From CAVVAH01 sp963746175 (lineage in GTDB: Bacteria; Actinomycetota; Actinomycetes; JACCUZ01), in the NCBI GenBank assembly GCA_963746175.1, contig CAVVAH010000001.1:496001-560000 (forward strand): DNA of 64,000 nt, read 5' to 3'. Made by a program: the position numbers and the translations under genes. Positions within the stretch are counted from its first letter, which is position 1. Every line of letters begins with the position of its first letter. The notes beneath the pieces were generated by a model that had not been told where the DNA came from, made no database searches, and saw nothing but the letters and a program-made list of their open reading frames with translations. Of the stretch, positions 1 through 10,120 are shown piece by piece.

Positions 1-1
1 C

Positions 2-472
2 GAGATGGACGCCGACGGGTCGCACCAGCCCGAGCAGCTGCCGGTGCTGCTCGCCGCCCTGCCGGGTGCCGACCTGGTGCAGGGTTCGCGGTGGGTGCCG
101 GGCGGTTCGGTGGTCAACTGGCCGCGGCGCCGCGAGCTCTTGTCGCGGGGCGGCAACCGGTACGTCCGGACCGTGCTCGGCCTCGACGTCCGGGACTCCA
201 CCGGAGGGTTCCGGGCGTTCCGCCGCAGCACGCTGGAGAAGCTGGACCTGGCCGGCGTGGCCAGCGCGGGCTACTGCTTCCAGGTCGACCTGGTGTGGCG
301 GACGTCGCAGCAGGGGTTCCGGGTCGTGGAGGTCCCCATCGAGTTCGTCGAACGGGTCCGCGGCGAGTCGAAGATGAGCGGCACCATCGTGCGTGAGGCA
401 CTCTGGCGGGTGACCGTCTGGGGCGTGCAGCAGCGCCTCAGCCGGCTGCCCGGCCGGACCGGCGAGAGGTGA
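2..472 (+). CDS. Polyprenol monophosphomannose synthase, C-terminal part (cut by window start)
   Basis: The visible 156 residues are the end of a family 2 glycosyltransferase of the dolichol/polyprenol-phosphate mannose synthase type, which moves mannose from GDP-mannose onto a polyprenol phosphate at the membrane. The window opens at the catalytic acidic motif (EMDADGSHQPEQLP, an Asp-x-Asp). It continues with the family blocks GSRWVPGG, DSTGGFRAFRR, GYCFQVDLVWR and EVPIEFVERVRGESKMS. Members are about 240-270 residues, so roughly 90-100 N-terminal residues lie upstream of the window. No C-terminal acyltransferase or membrane domain is present, so this is the single-domain form. It ends just before fxsA, 5 bases from that gene's ATG. 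Confidence 0.9.
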   Translation, partial: EMDADGSHQPEQLPVLLAALPGADLVQGSRWVPGGSVVNWPRRRELLSRGGNRYVRTVLGLDVRDSTGGFRAFRRSTLEKLDLAGVASAGYCFQVDLVWRTSQQGFRVVEVPIEFVERVRGESKMSGTIVREALWRVTVWGVQQRLSRLPGRTGER

Positions 473-477
473 GACGG

Positions 478-1011
478 ATGGGCCTGCTGCTCGTGATCCT
501 TTTCCTGGTGGTCCCGATCGTCGAGATCTACGTGATCGTCCAGGTCGGCCAGGAGATCGGTGCGCTGCCGACGGTGGCCCTGCTGATCGTCGAGAGCCTG
601 ATCGGCGCCTGGCTGGTGCGGCGGGAGGGCAGCCGCGCCTGGGCTACCCTGCGCGCGGCGGTGACCAGCGGACAGCTGCCGAGCCGGGAGCTCGCCGACA
701 CCGCGCTCGTCCTCATCGGTGGCACCCTGCTGCTCACCCCGGGCTTCGTCACCGACGTGTTCGGCTTCTTCTTCGTCCTGCCGCTGACCCGGCCGGTGGC
801 GCGCCGGCTGCTCGCCGGCCTCGTCGCGCGCCGGGCGACGGTGGCGGTCGGGCGGCTCGGTCCGCTGCAGGGCCCCGGGCGGCCGGGGGCGAGCCGCACC
901 GGGTGGCCACCGACCGACGACCGGGTGGTGCCGGGCGAGGTGGTCGACGACCACCGCCGGTCGGACGAGCAGGGCCGGAACGACGAACGTCCGGGCCGCT
1001 CCACCGGATAG
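478..1011 (+). CDS. fxsA: FxsA family membrane protein
   Basis: A 177-residue protein whose N-terminal 120 residues match FxsA: an opening membrane segment (LLLVILFLVVPIVEIYVIVQV), the block QEIGALPTVALLIVESLIGAWLVRREG, and a second hydrophobic stretch ending LLLTPGFVTDVFGFFFVLPLTRP. The tail from about residue 125 is Arg/Gly/Pro-rich and low in complexity. FxsA is known in E. coli for modulating F-plasmid exclusion of phage T7, and its normal role is unclear. ATG 478 is preferred over the in-frame GTG 469 because GAGAGG lies about 8 bases upstream and the conserved domain starts there. It is probably cotranscribed with the mannosyltransferase and converges on rbpA. Confidence 0.85.
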   Translation: MGLLLVILFLVVPIVEIYVIVQVGQEIGALPTVALLIVESLIGAWLVRREGSRAWATLRAAVTSGQLPSRELADTALVLIGGTLLLTPGFVTDVFGFFFVLPLTRPVARRLLAGLVARRATVAVGRLGPLQGPGRPGASRTGWPPTDDRVVPGEVVDDHRRSDEQGRNDERPGRSTG

Positions 1012-1053
1012 GCGGGGCGACCCGGACGTGGGTCGTGCGGTGCTCGGGTGAGG

Positions 1054-1422
1054 TCAGGCGCTCTTCTTCTGCCGGCCGCCGGTCTTCACCGGCACGTCCG
1101 CGCGGAGCAGCTCCAGCCGCTCGGCGAGCAGCACCTCGAGCTCCTTGATGGAGCGGCGCTCGAGCAGCATGTCCCAGTGGGTGCGGGCCGGCTTGCCGGC
1201 CTTCTTCTCCGGGCGTGTCCCGTCGACGCGCAGCGCCTCGGCGCCGCACACGGTGCACTCCCAGAGCTCGGGGACGTCGGCCTCGAGGGAGAACGGGACG
1301 GAGAAGCGGTGGTCACGGGGGCAGGCATAGGTCACGCTCTGGCGCGGCGCCATCTCGACGCCGAGATCGCTCTCATAGCTCTGGGCACCGAGACGCGAGC
1401 CGCGCAGTGCTCGCTCGGCCAT
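1054..1422 (-). CDS. rbpA: RNA polymerase-binding protein RbpA
   Basis: A 122-residue protein with the whole RbpA pattern: N-terminal MAERALRGSRLGAQSYESD, the zinc-binding core (YACPRDHRF followed by WECTVCGAEA), a basic linker (RPEKKAGKPARTHWDMLLERRS) and the sigma-interaction helix (IKELEVLLAERLELLR). RbpA is an essential or near-essential actinobacterial factor that binds RNA polymerase and the group 1/2 sigma factor and stabilises the open promoter complex. The longer open frame upstream has no family similarity, so ATG 1422 is chosen. A sigmaR-like promoter lies about 85 bases upstream. The basic C-terminus (TGGRQKKSA) is normal. Confidence 0.97.
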   Translation of the reverse strand: MAERALRGSRLGAQSYESDLGVEMAPRQSVTYACPRDHRFSVPFSLEADVPELWECTVCGAEALRVDGTRPEKKAGKPARTHWDMLLERRSIKELEVLLAERLELLRADVPVKTGGRQKKSA

Positions 1423-1505
1423 GTCGGTCTCCTCGGGGTTCGCGGGTGGGGCGGTATGACCCGCCGTCGATGACGGCCTGGTGCCGACCGTCGTACGCTG
1501 TGTCC

Positions 1506-1532
1506 AACGTGCCGGGCCCCCGGAGGATTCCC
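1506..1532 (-). promoter_or_regulatory. sigmaR (SigR/SigH)-type promoter of rbpA
   Basis: On the minus strand GGGAAT (1532-1527) is followed by exactly 18 bases and then GTT (1508-1506). This fits the sigmaR family pattern GGGAAT-N18-GTT. Transcription would begin near 1498, leaving a leader of about 75 bases before the rbpA start at 1422. rbpA of Streptomyces coelicolor is a known member of the thiol-oxidative-stress sigmaR regulon. The motif match is direct; use by a sigma factor in this organism is inference. Confidence 0.72.
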
Positions 1533-1666
1533 CGTCGGGGCTCCGGCAACCCGTGCTGCCACGCCTGGCGTGAGCGCTCCCGAGGTGATCCCGGCCACGT
1601 TCCGCCCCGCGAGGGCTGCACAAGGAGTACGGAGCGGACCCCCTCTCCGGATGCCCTCGAGGGCCG

Positions 1667-2446
1667 TCAGGATCCCCAGTGCCCGCGGGACCGGAGCACG
1701 TCACGCAGAGTGACCAACCGGTCGGTCATCAGCCCGTCGACCCCGAGGTCCAGCAGCCGGTGCATCTCGGCGGCCTCGTCGACCGTCCAGACGTGCACCT
1801 GCTGCCCCAGCGCGTGGGCGGCGGCGACCAGGCCGGGCGTGACGACCCGGAGCCAGCCGACCCGGTCCGGGACCTGGGCGCAGGGGACCCCGCGCGGGGC
1901 CAGCCGGTGCGCGGCCGGGTGCAGCGCCGCGGCCCGGAGCCGGGCGACGCCGCGGGTGGCCAGCGACGTGCACAGCTCCGGTCCCACCGCGGCCCGGGCC
2001 GCAGCCAGCCTGCTGCCGGAGAAGGACGCCACGCAGACCCGGCCCACCGCGCCGGTCCGCGCCAGGGTCCGGGCCAGCGGCGCCACCGCGGACCGCTCCT
2101 TGACGTCCACGTTGACCCGGACGTCCGGCCAGCTGCCGAGCAGGTCCTCCAGCAGCGGGATCGGCTCGCGGCCCCCGATGCGGGCCCGGCCGACGGTCAC
2201 CCAGGGGAGGCGCGCCACCCGCCCGGTCCGGTCGGTGACCCGGTCCAGCGTGTCGTCGTGGAAGGCGAGCAGCACGCCGTCGGCGGTGGCGTGCACGTCG
2301 GTCTCCAGGTACCGGTAGCCGAGGTCGACGGCCCGCTGGAAGGCCGCCATCGAGTTCTCCAGGCCGTCGGCCGCCCCGCCGCGGTGCGCGAACGCGATCG
2401 GTCCGTCGTGCTCGAGGAACGGGAAGGTCCGTCCGGCACCGGGCAC
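1667..2446 (-). CDS. Glycerophosphodiester phosphodiesterase family protein
   Basis: A 259-residue GDPD-family TIM barrel. It carries the catalytic FAHRGG motif (residues about 18-23), the metal-binding ETDVHATADGVLLAFHDDTLDRVTDR region, NVDVKE in strand 3, and the C-terminal blocks VWTVDEAAEMHRLLDLGVDGLMTD. Such enzymes hydrolyse glycerophosphodiesters to glycerol-3-phosphate and an alcohol. There is no signal peptide or membrane segment, so a cytoplasmic lipid-salvage enzyme is likely, with unknown substrate preference. It starts with GTG 2446 and stands alone, divergent from the ECF sigma gene. Confidence 0.92.
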   Translation of the reverse strand: MPGAGRTFPFLEHDGPIAFAHRGGAADGLENSMAAFQRAVDLGYRYLETDVHATADGVLLAFHDDTLDRVTDRTGRVARLPWVTVGRARIGGREPIPLLEDLLGSWPDVRVNVDVKERSAVAPLARTLARTGAVGRVCVASFSGSRLAAARAAVGPELCTSLATRGVARLRAAALHPAAHRLAPRGVPCAQVPDRVGWLRVVTPGLVAAAHALGQQVHVWTVDEAAEMHRLLDLGVDGLMTDRLVTLRDVLRSRGHWGS

Positions 2447-2567
2447 GGCCGCACCCTAGCCAGCCACGGCCGTGAGAGTCGCGGGAGGAAGTCCTGGGAC
2501 GGAGACCCCCACGGCGACCTCCGCCGGCGTCGTACCGGGTGTATGCGTGAGGCACAGGAGGTAGGCC

Positions 2568-3080
2568 GTGGCGCCCATGCCGGACGAGTCGGCGTTCGCC
2601 GAGTTCGTCGCGGCCCGGTCGTCCGCCCTGATGCGCACGGCCTACCTGCTCACCCGGGACCACCACCTGGCCGAGGACCTCGTGCAGACCGCGTTGTTCA
2701 AGGCCGCGATGGCGTGGGAGCGGATCGAGGGCGAGCCCGAGCCGTACGTGCGCCGGATCCTGTACACCGAGAACGTCTCGTGGTGGCGCCGCCGGCGCCG
2801 GCTGGTGGTCGAGGCGGCACCGGTCCGGGCCGAGGAGCCGGCCGGTCCGGGCACCGACGTCGACCTGCAGGTCGCGCTCGAGCGCGCGCTCGGGCAGCTC
2901 ACGGCCAAGCAGCGCACGGTCCTCGTGCTGCGCTACTACGAGGACCTCACGGAGGCCGACGCCGCCCGGGTCCTGGGCGTCGGGGTGGGGACCGTGAAGT
3001 CGACGCACCGTCGGGCCCTGCTGCGGCTGCGGACGCTCGCGCCGCACCTGGGCGAGCTGATCGGGGTGACCCATGAGTGA
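2568..3080 (+). CDS. SigE-family ECF RNA polymerase sigma factor
   Basis: A 170-residue extracytoplasmic-function sigma factor. Region 2 (FAEFVAARSSALMRTAYLLTRDHHLAEDLVQTALFKA) and region 4 (LTAKQRTVLVLRYYEDLTEADAARVLGVGVGTVKSTHRRAL) are complete. The SALMRTAYLLTRD and YVRRILYTENVSWWRR blocks are typical of the actinobacterial group often named SigE family, which is not the Mycobacterium stress SigE. A strong AGGAGG six bases before GTG 2568 supports that start over ATG 2577. Its end overlaps the next gene by 8 bases, so the two are probably translated together and the partner probably controls it. Confidence 0.93.
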   Translation: MAPMPDESAFAEFVAARSSALMRTAYLLTRDHHLAEDLVQTALFKAAMAWERIEGEPEPYVRRILYTENVSWWRRRRRLVVEAAPVRAEEPAGPGTDVDLQVALERALGQLTAKQRTVLVLRYYEDLTEADAARVLGVGVGTVKSTHRRALLRLRTLAPHLGELIGVTHE

Positions 3081-4563
3081 CCAGCTGCACGACCTGATGA
3101 ACCGGATCGCCGACCGGGCCGGTCCCGCGCCGCACGACCCGACGCTCTGGGACCGCGCCCGACGGGCCCGACGAGACCAGCGGCGGCTCCGGGCGGCCGG
3201 CGTCGGTGCGTTGGTCCTGGCAGTGCTGGCTGTGCTCACGGTCGCCGGGCTGGGCGGCCAACGGGTCGCCGAGCCACCGCCGGTGGAGCAGCCGGACCGG
3301 CGGGACGGGCCGGGGATCCCGGCGACCATCCACGGCGTCCCCGGCACCGGGGGCCTGGCGCTCGAGCGCGACCTCGGGGTCGGGCAGGCCGCCGTCGCCC
3401 TGAGCACCCCGGCCGGTGCCTTCGTGGTCACCGCGGCTGACGGGGTCTACCACCGGGTCCGGCTGGCGGGGTTCCACCCGGAGCTGCACAGCGCCGCTCT
3501 GGCCGGCCTGGCGCTCTCACCGGACGGCCGGCGGCTGGCCTGGACCTGGCAGGGCCCGCCGGGGCCGGACGGCAGCGACTACGGCTGGGGGCTCCGGGTC
3601 GCGGACCTCACGACCGGCGACGTCCGCACGGCGCGGGTCGACGTGTCGTTCGAGCCGGGTGTCCTGTCCAACCCGCGCTGGTCCCCGGACGGCCGGTACG
3701 TCGTCATGGACGAGGTCTTCGGGGTCGGGCTGGTCGACGGCGACTGGGTGCCTCCGGCCGACGCCGGCTACGCCATCGAGTACTTCGGTGCGGTGCTGGA
3801 CCTGCGCCGGATGCGGCTCACCTCGATCGTGGGCAGCTACCTGGACGGTTCGCCCTACGACGCCTGGGTCGTCGCGCCGACGCGGCGCGCGTACCGCGTG
3901 GTCGGCGATCGGCTGCTGACCTGGGCGCACACCCGCGGTGAGGTGTGGCATCGGACGACGCTGGCGACAGGCGTGTCGGGCGCCTCGACCGGACGGATCT
4001 CCGGAGACGGTCGTTGGCTGCTGCTGTCCGGCCGTGACGGCTCGACCGGCGTCGCCCTGGTGGACCTCGACGCACCGGGTCCCGGGGCCCCGGTCACCCG
4101 CGTCGGGACCCGTGCCGAGATCGACGTCATCGGCTGGACCGATGACCGGCACGTGCTCGCACTGGAAAGCCAGGGCGAGGGGGACCGCGACCTGATCCGG
4201 CTGGCGATCGAGCCGGCGCCGGCCGACCTCGAGTCCGCGAGCGGCCCGGTGCGGCTGGTGGTGGAACCGCTGGGCTCGCTGGTCGGGGCTGACGCGGGCA
4301 CGAGCGTCAGCGTGGCGGTCGACCTGGCCGCGGGGGAGCGGGCCACGTGGGACGCCGACGCCCCACCCTTCGTCGACCAGGCCGAGGTGGGGCAGGAATC
4401 GGCGGGCGCAACACGGCCCACGGCCACGGCGTCCCGCGACGACGGTGAGCGAGCCGGCTCCCGGAACGCACTGCGGCTCGGTCTCGTGGGTGCCGCGGCA
4501 GTCGCTGCCCTCGTCCTCGGCGCCCTGCGGGTCGGGCGGCTCCGCTCCGGCTCTTCCGGCTAG
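3073..4563 (+). CDS. Membrane protein with WD40-like extracytoplasmic domain, probable partner of the ECF sigma factor
   Basis: A 496-residue protein with a basic cytoplasmic N-terminus (residues 1-40), a membrane helix at about 41-62 (AAGVGALVLAVLAVLTVAGLGG) and a long exported beta-rich region. That region has repeated strand motifs such as LALSPDGRRLAWTW, NPRWSPDGRYVVMDE and ISGDGRWLLLSGRDG, resembling TolB/WD40 propeller blades. A second hydrophobic helix lies near the C-terminus (about 467-488). The start overlaps the sigma gene. In this ECF group such genes commonly encode the cognate membrane regulator. The anti-sigma role is inferred from position, since no zinc anti-sigma motif is present. 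Confidence 0.65.
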   Translation: MSDQLHDLMNRIADRAGPAPHDPTLWDRARRARRDQRRLRAAGVGALVLAVLAVLTVAGLGGQRVAEPPPVEQPDRRDGPGIPATIHGVPGTGGLALERDLGVGQAAVALSTPAGAFVVTAADGVYHRVRLAGFHPELHSAALAGLALSPDGRRLAWTWQGPPGPDGSDYGWGLRVADLTTGDVRTARVDVSFEPGVLSNPRWSPDGRYVVMDEVFGVGLVDGDWVPPADAGYAIEYFGAVLDLRRMRLTSIVGSYLDGSPYDAWVVAPTRRAYRVVGDRLLTWAHTRGEVWHRTTLATGVSGASTGRISGDGRWLLLSGRDGSTGVALVDLDAPGPGAPVTRVGTRAEIDVIGWTDDRHVLALESQGEGDRDLIRLAIEPAPADLESASGPVRLVVEPLGSLVGADAGTSVSVAVDLAAGERATWDADAPPFVDQAEVGQESAGATRPTATASRDDGERAGSRNALRLGLVGAAAVAALVLGALRVGRLRSGSSG

Positions 4564-4593
4564 CGGTCCGACGGACGTGGCACGATCGGTCAC

Positions 4594-5040
<447 letters not shown>

Positions 5041-5045
5041 CGGCC

Positions 5046-5456
5046 ATGGACATCACCATCCACTCGACCTTCCTCCCGCACGAGGACCCCGACGCCTCAC
5101 TGGCGTTCTACCGCGACACCCTCGGCTTCGAGGTCCGCCTCGACGTCGGCAAGGGCACGATGCGCTGGATCACGGTCGGCCCCGCCGACCAGCCCGGCAT
5201 GTCCATCGTGCTGGCACCGCCGTCGGCCAACCCCGGCCTCACCGACGACGAGAAGCAGACGATCGCCGAGATGATGGCCAAGGGCACCTACGCCACGCTG
5301 CTGCTGGCCACGAAGGACCTCGACGGCACCTTCGAACGGCTGCAGGCCAGCGACGCCGACATCGTCCAGGAGCCGACCGAGCAGCCGTACGGCATCCGTG
5401 ACTGCGCCGTCCGGGACCCCGCCGGCAGCCTGCTCCGCATCCAAGAGCTGCGCTGA
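5046..5456 (+). CDS. VOC family protein (glyoxalase/bleomycin-resistance fold)
   Basis: A 136-residue single vicinal-oxygen-chelate protein made of paired beta-alpha-beta-beta-beta modules (ASLAFYRDTLGFEVRLDV at the start, YGIRDCAVRDPAGSLLRIQE at the end). The family includes small-molecule-binding resistance proteins as well as enzymes, and the substrate cannot be read from sequence. It lies between an AraC regulator (5 bases) and a UvrA-like ATPase (3 bases). That arrangement suggests drug or DNA-adduct tolerance. ATG 5046 is chosen because the family fold begins there; the longer upstream frame overlaps araC. Confidence 0.9.
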   Translation: MDITIHSTFLPHEDPDASLAFYRDTLGFEVRLDVGKGTMRWITVGPADQPGMSIVLAPPSANPGLTDDEKQTIAEMMAKGTYATLLLATKDLDGTFERLQASDADIVQEPTEQPYGIRDCAVRDPAGSLLRIQELR

Positions 5457-5459
5457 CGC

Positions 5460-7850
<2,391 letters not shown>

Positions 7851-7876
7851 CCGCGCACAACCGTCCCCTGCAGCCT

Positions 7877-7904
7877 GACGCCGATAACCTACATTATGTC
7901 AGTT
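7877..7904. other. Candidate dif / XerCD recombination site
   Basis: A 28-bp island, AT-rich for this genome, in the short gap between two convergent genes. It divides as GACGCCGATAA, then CCTACA, then TTATGTCAGTT (11 + 6 + 11). This is the architecture of a XerC/XerD dif site. Aligned without gaps to E. coli dif it matches 18 of 28 positions, including ATAA beside the centre and TTATGT after it. Genes to the left are mostly on the plus strand and genes to the right mostly on the minus strand, as expected at a terminus. Function is inferred. Confidence 0.6.
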
Positions 7905-7972
7905 CGCACCAAGAAGGCCGGACGCCAGCCTCAGCCGCGAAAGAGTCTTCTGGCCCCCCGCCCCGGCCGAGA

Positions 7973-8368
7973 TCACCCCGGCGGAGCCTCGTCGGCCAGC
8001 TGCGGGCCGTCCCAGGTGGACAGGCAGAACGGGTGGCCCACCGGGTCGGCGTACACGATGCAGTGGTCGGAGTTGGGCTGGTGGTCCACCCGGGTGGCAC
8101 CGGCGGCCAGCACGCGGGTGCCGGCCGCCGCGAGGTCGTCGACGAGGAAGTCGAGGTGCAGCTGCATCGGCACGTCGCCGACCGGCCAGGTGGGCGCCCG
8201 GAAGTCCTCCACCTGCTGGAAGCCGAGGAAGCCGTTCGGGCCGCTGACCGCGGCCCAGTGCGCACCGCCGGTGGCCGTCCCGCCGGTCACCTCGGCGTAG
8301 AAGCACGCGAGGGCGAGTGCGTCAGGCGCGTTGACGGTGGTGCCGTTGAGGCTGATGCGGTCCGACAT
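7973..8368 (-). CDS. VOC family protein
   Basis: A 131-residue vicinal-oxygen-chelate protein of the type with an N-terminal alpha segment (NAPDALALACFYAEVTGG) and the core blocks MQLHLDFLVDDLAAAGTRVL, ATRVDHQ and VYADPVGHPFCLSTW. The His, Glu and Asp positions resemble the small glyoxalase-like group of actinobacteria whose substrates are unknown. Its ATG (8368-8366) overlaps the stop of the upstream SRPBCC gene in an ATGA junction, so it is the last gene of the arsR-SRPBCC-VOC operon. It converges on the UvrA-like gene across the dif-like site. Confidence 0.88.
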   Translation of the reverse strand: MSDRISLNGTTVNAPDALALACFYAEVTGGTATGGAHWAAVSGPNGFLGFQQVEDFRAPTWPVGDVPMQLHLDFLVDDLAAAGTRVLAAGATRVDHQPNSDHCIVYADPVGHPFCLSTWDGPQLADEAPPG

Positions 8369-8895
8369 CAGCCGGCCGCGCCGTCCTGGTAGGCGGGCGT
8401 GAGCTCCGTCCACCGCTCGTGCCATCCCGCGGCGGCGGTCTCCGACGACCAGCCGCCCTCGTGCACCGGGTCGGCGCCCGCGAGCGATCGCCCGAGGTCC
8501 TCCAGGTGTGCCTGCCAGCCGGCTCCGTAGAAGTGCAGGGCGTCGACCGGCAGGCCGCGCTCCTCCACCACCAGGCGGGTCCGCTCCCCCTCCGCCGTCA
8601 GCCACGCCTCGAGCTGGGACTCGTCGTCGGTCCCCGCCTCGGTCGTGAGCAGCAGGTGGTGCGGGGCGTCGCAGGCGTCGATCCGCGCCGGACCGGTCCA
8701 CGTGCTCGTGAAGACCGCGTGCACGGTCCCGCCCACCCGGAGCTCGTCGCCGGTGACCTCGGCGATCCAGCGCGCGAGCCGCTGCGGCTCCGTGCACGCG
8801 CTCCACAGGTCGTCGATGTCGGTGTCGTACACGTCCTCGACGCGCACCGCTCCCCGGCCGCCGTCGAGCGCCCGCATCGTTCCGTTCGTCTTCAC
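8368..8895 (-). CDS. SRPBCC (AHSA1-like) domain protein
   Basis: A 175-residue START/SRPBCC protein of the Aha1-like type that commonly travels with ArsR regulators. Visible blocks are VRVEDVYDTDIDDLWSACTEPQRLARWI, GTVHAVFTSTWTGPARI, TRLVVEERGLP and HFYGAGWQAHLEDLGRSL. The fold is a hydrophobic-cavity ligand binder; ligand unknown. GTG 8895 is chosen over ATG 8877 because AGGGAAGAAGG lies about 7 bases upstream and because that GTG overlaps the stop of the preceding ArsR gene (GTGA), a sign of translational coupling. Confidence 0.87.
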   Translation of the reverse strand: MKTNGTMRALDGGRGAVRVEDVYDTDIDDLWSACTEPQRLARWIAEVTGDELRVGGTVHAVFTSTWTGPARIDACDAPHHLLLTTEAGTDDESQLEAWLTAEGERTRLVVEERGLPVDALHFYGAGWQAHLEDLGRSLAGADPVHEGGWSSETAAAGWHERWTELTPAYQDGAAG

Positions 8896-9216
8896 CGCTG
8901 TGCCTTCTTCCCTCGTGCGATCTCGGTGTGCAGCGCGTCGAGCCTGTTCTGCCAGAGCGCCCGGTACTCCCCCAGCCACTCGTCCACGTCGATCAGCGCC
9001 TTCCGGTCTCAGGCTGTAGATCCGGCGCTGCGCGTCCTGGCGGACGTCGACCAGCCCCGCCTCCCGCAGCACCCGCAGGTGCCGCGACACCCCAGGCCGG
9101 GCGATCGGGAGCGCCTCCGCGAGCTCGCCGGCCGTCGCGGGGTGCTCGCGCAGGATCTCCAGCACCGTGCGCCGGCTCCCGTCGGCCAACGCCTGCAGCA
9201 CCGCGTCCATGGACAT
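8892..9216 (-). CDS. ArsR family regulator, interrupted by a +1 frameshift
   Basis: The N-terminal winged helix is intact (MDAVLQALADGSRRTVLEIL, TAGELAEALPIARPGVSRHLRVLREAGLV, RIYSLRPE). At about 9000-9003 the frame is lost by one extra base in GGAAGG. Removing it restores the usual tail (ALIDVDEWLGEYRALWQNRL, LHTEIARGKKAQR) and a stop overlapping the start of the SRPBCC gene. The natural product would be about 107 residues: a small metal-free ArsR repressor of the SRPBCC-partner group. Two identical 12-bp palindromes lie just upstream of the start. A base-call error is the simplest reading, but a real loss-of-function mutation cannot be excluded. Confidence 0.82.
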
Positions 9217-9230
9217 GACTGTAACCGATC

Positions 9231-9258
9231 GGGTACGTACCCGCAAGGGTACGTACCC
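9231..9258. promoter_or_regulatory. Tandem palindromic operator upstream of arsR
   Basis: Two perfect copies of the self-complementary 12-mer GGGTACGTACCC stand at 9231-9242 and 9247-9258, separated by GCAA. Their centres are 16 bp apart, so the two dyads face nearly the same side after 1.5 helical turns. They lie 15 bases upstream of the ArsR ATG (9216), in the only gap between the two ArsR/SRPBCC modules. Autoregulation by the ArsR protein is inferred from position and symmetry. Confidence 0.7.
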
Positions 9259-9290
9259 GACCGGTCTGCTCGGCGTCGCCGGGGCCGGGA

Positions 9291-9737
9291 TCAGTGCCAG
9301 TCGCTGACCCGCACGTCCCGCGGAGCCGGCGAGCCCGTCCCGGTCTCGACCAGCGACTTGAGGCTCAGGAGGAACGAGCCCCACGTGGTGCTGCAGTGGT
9401 GCATGAACTCCACCGGCTCCTTCCAGCCCTGGTGCCGGAAGAGCACGATCGTCCAGTCGCCGTGCTGGCTGAGGTGCCAGTCGATCGTCGTTCCGACCCA
9501 CTCCTCGGGGCCGTCGACGACCCGCCACACCACCTTCTCCCCCGGTCTCGCCTCGACGACCTCCATGTCGAACCCGCCGACCGGCGGGAACCGGAACTGC
9601 AGCACGCCGCCCTCCTCGCCGCTCCCGGTGGTGTCGTCGGTCCACCAGCCGGCGAGCCCGTCGACGGTCGTCAGTGCGTCGTAGACGCTGTCCGGGCCCG
9701 AGGTCCGGACCCCGACCCTGTGCAGGATGTCCACCAT
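9291..9737 (-). CDS. SRPBCC domain protein
   Basis: A 148-residue SRPBCC/polyketide-cyclase-like protein (VDGLAGWWTDDTTG, GFDMEVVEARPGEKVVWRVVDGPEEWVGTTIDWHL, CSTTWGSFLLSLKSLVETG). Members of this small-ligand-binding fold are often the third gene after an ArsR regulator. It starts at ATG 9737 with AAGGAGA about 8 bases upstream, 20 bases after the ArsR stop, and should share its message. The function is unknown. Confidence 0.87.
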   Translation of the reverse strand: MVDILHRVGVRTSGPDSVYDALTTVDGLAGWWTDDTTGSGEEGGVLQFRFPPVGGFDMEVVEARPGEKVVWRVVDGPEEWVGTTIDWHLSQHGDWTIVLFRHQGWKEPVEFMHHCSTTWGSFLLSLKSLVETGTGSPAPRDVRVSDWH

Positions 9738-9757
9738 CGTTCGTCTCCTTCGTCGTC

Positions 9758-10120
9758 TCAGTCGTGCGTCGTGTCGTTCTGGGTGCGCTGGATCGCCTCA
9801 GCGATCCGCTTGATCCGCTCCAGCCGGGCCTCCCACGCGGACCCGACCGAGGACAGCTGGGCCACGGCGCGGGCGAGCTGGGCGTTGTCGACGCGGTACC
9901 GCTTCTCGCGGCCCACCGGGGTCGACCGGACGAGCCCGACCCGATCGAGGACGCCCAGGTGCTTGGCGACCGCCTGCCGGGTGACCGGCAGCTGCTGACC
10001 CAGGGAGGTCGCCGTGCCGTCGCCGTCGGCGAGCAGCAGGTCGAGCAGCCGGCGCCGGGTCGGGTCCCCGATCGCGGACCAGAGGTCGTCGTCGACCTTC
10101 CGCGCCACCGAAGTGGTCAC
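9758..10120 (-). CDS. ArsR family transcriptional regulator
   Basis: A 120-residue winged-helix regulator: LWSAIGDPTRRRLLDLLLADGDGTATSLGQQLPVTRQAVAKHLGVLDRVGLVRSTPVGREKRYRV, followed by a C-terminal helix (WEARLERIKRIAEAIQ). No metal-binding cysteine motif is present, as is usual for ArsR proteins paired with SRPBCC genes. The GTG start (10120-10118) overlaps the stop of the upstream SRPBCC gene. Two GCAAC-N5-GTTGC palindromes in front of the operon are likely its targets. Confidence 0.93.
   Translation of the reverse strand: MTTSVARKVDDDLWSAIGDPTRRRLLDLLLADGDGTATSLGQQLPVTRQAVAKHLGVLDRVGLVRSTPVGREKRYRVDNAQLARAVAQLSSVGSAWEARLERIKRIAEAIQRTQNDTTHD

Noticed and set aside
7896..8300. A plus-strand gene beginning inside the dif-like site (starting ATGTCAGTTCGC)
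   Set aside because: It runs antisense through the conserved VOC gene and has no ribosome site or family similarity.
9000..9003. Programmed ribosomal frameshifting in the ArsR gene
   Set aside because: No slippery heptamer, no downstream pseudoknot that I can see, and five other genes in the window show the same kind of single-base break, so an error is more likely.
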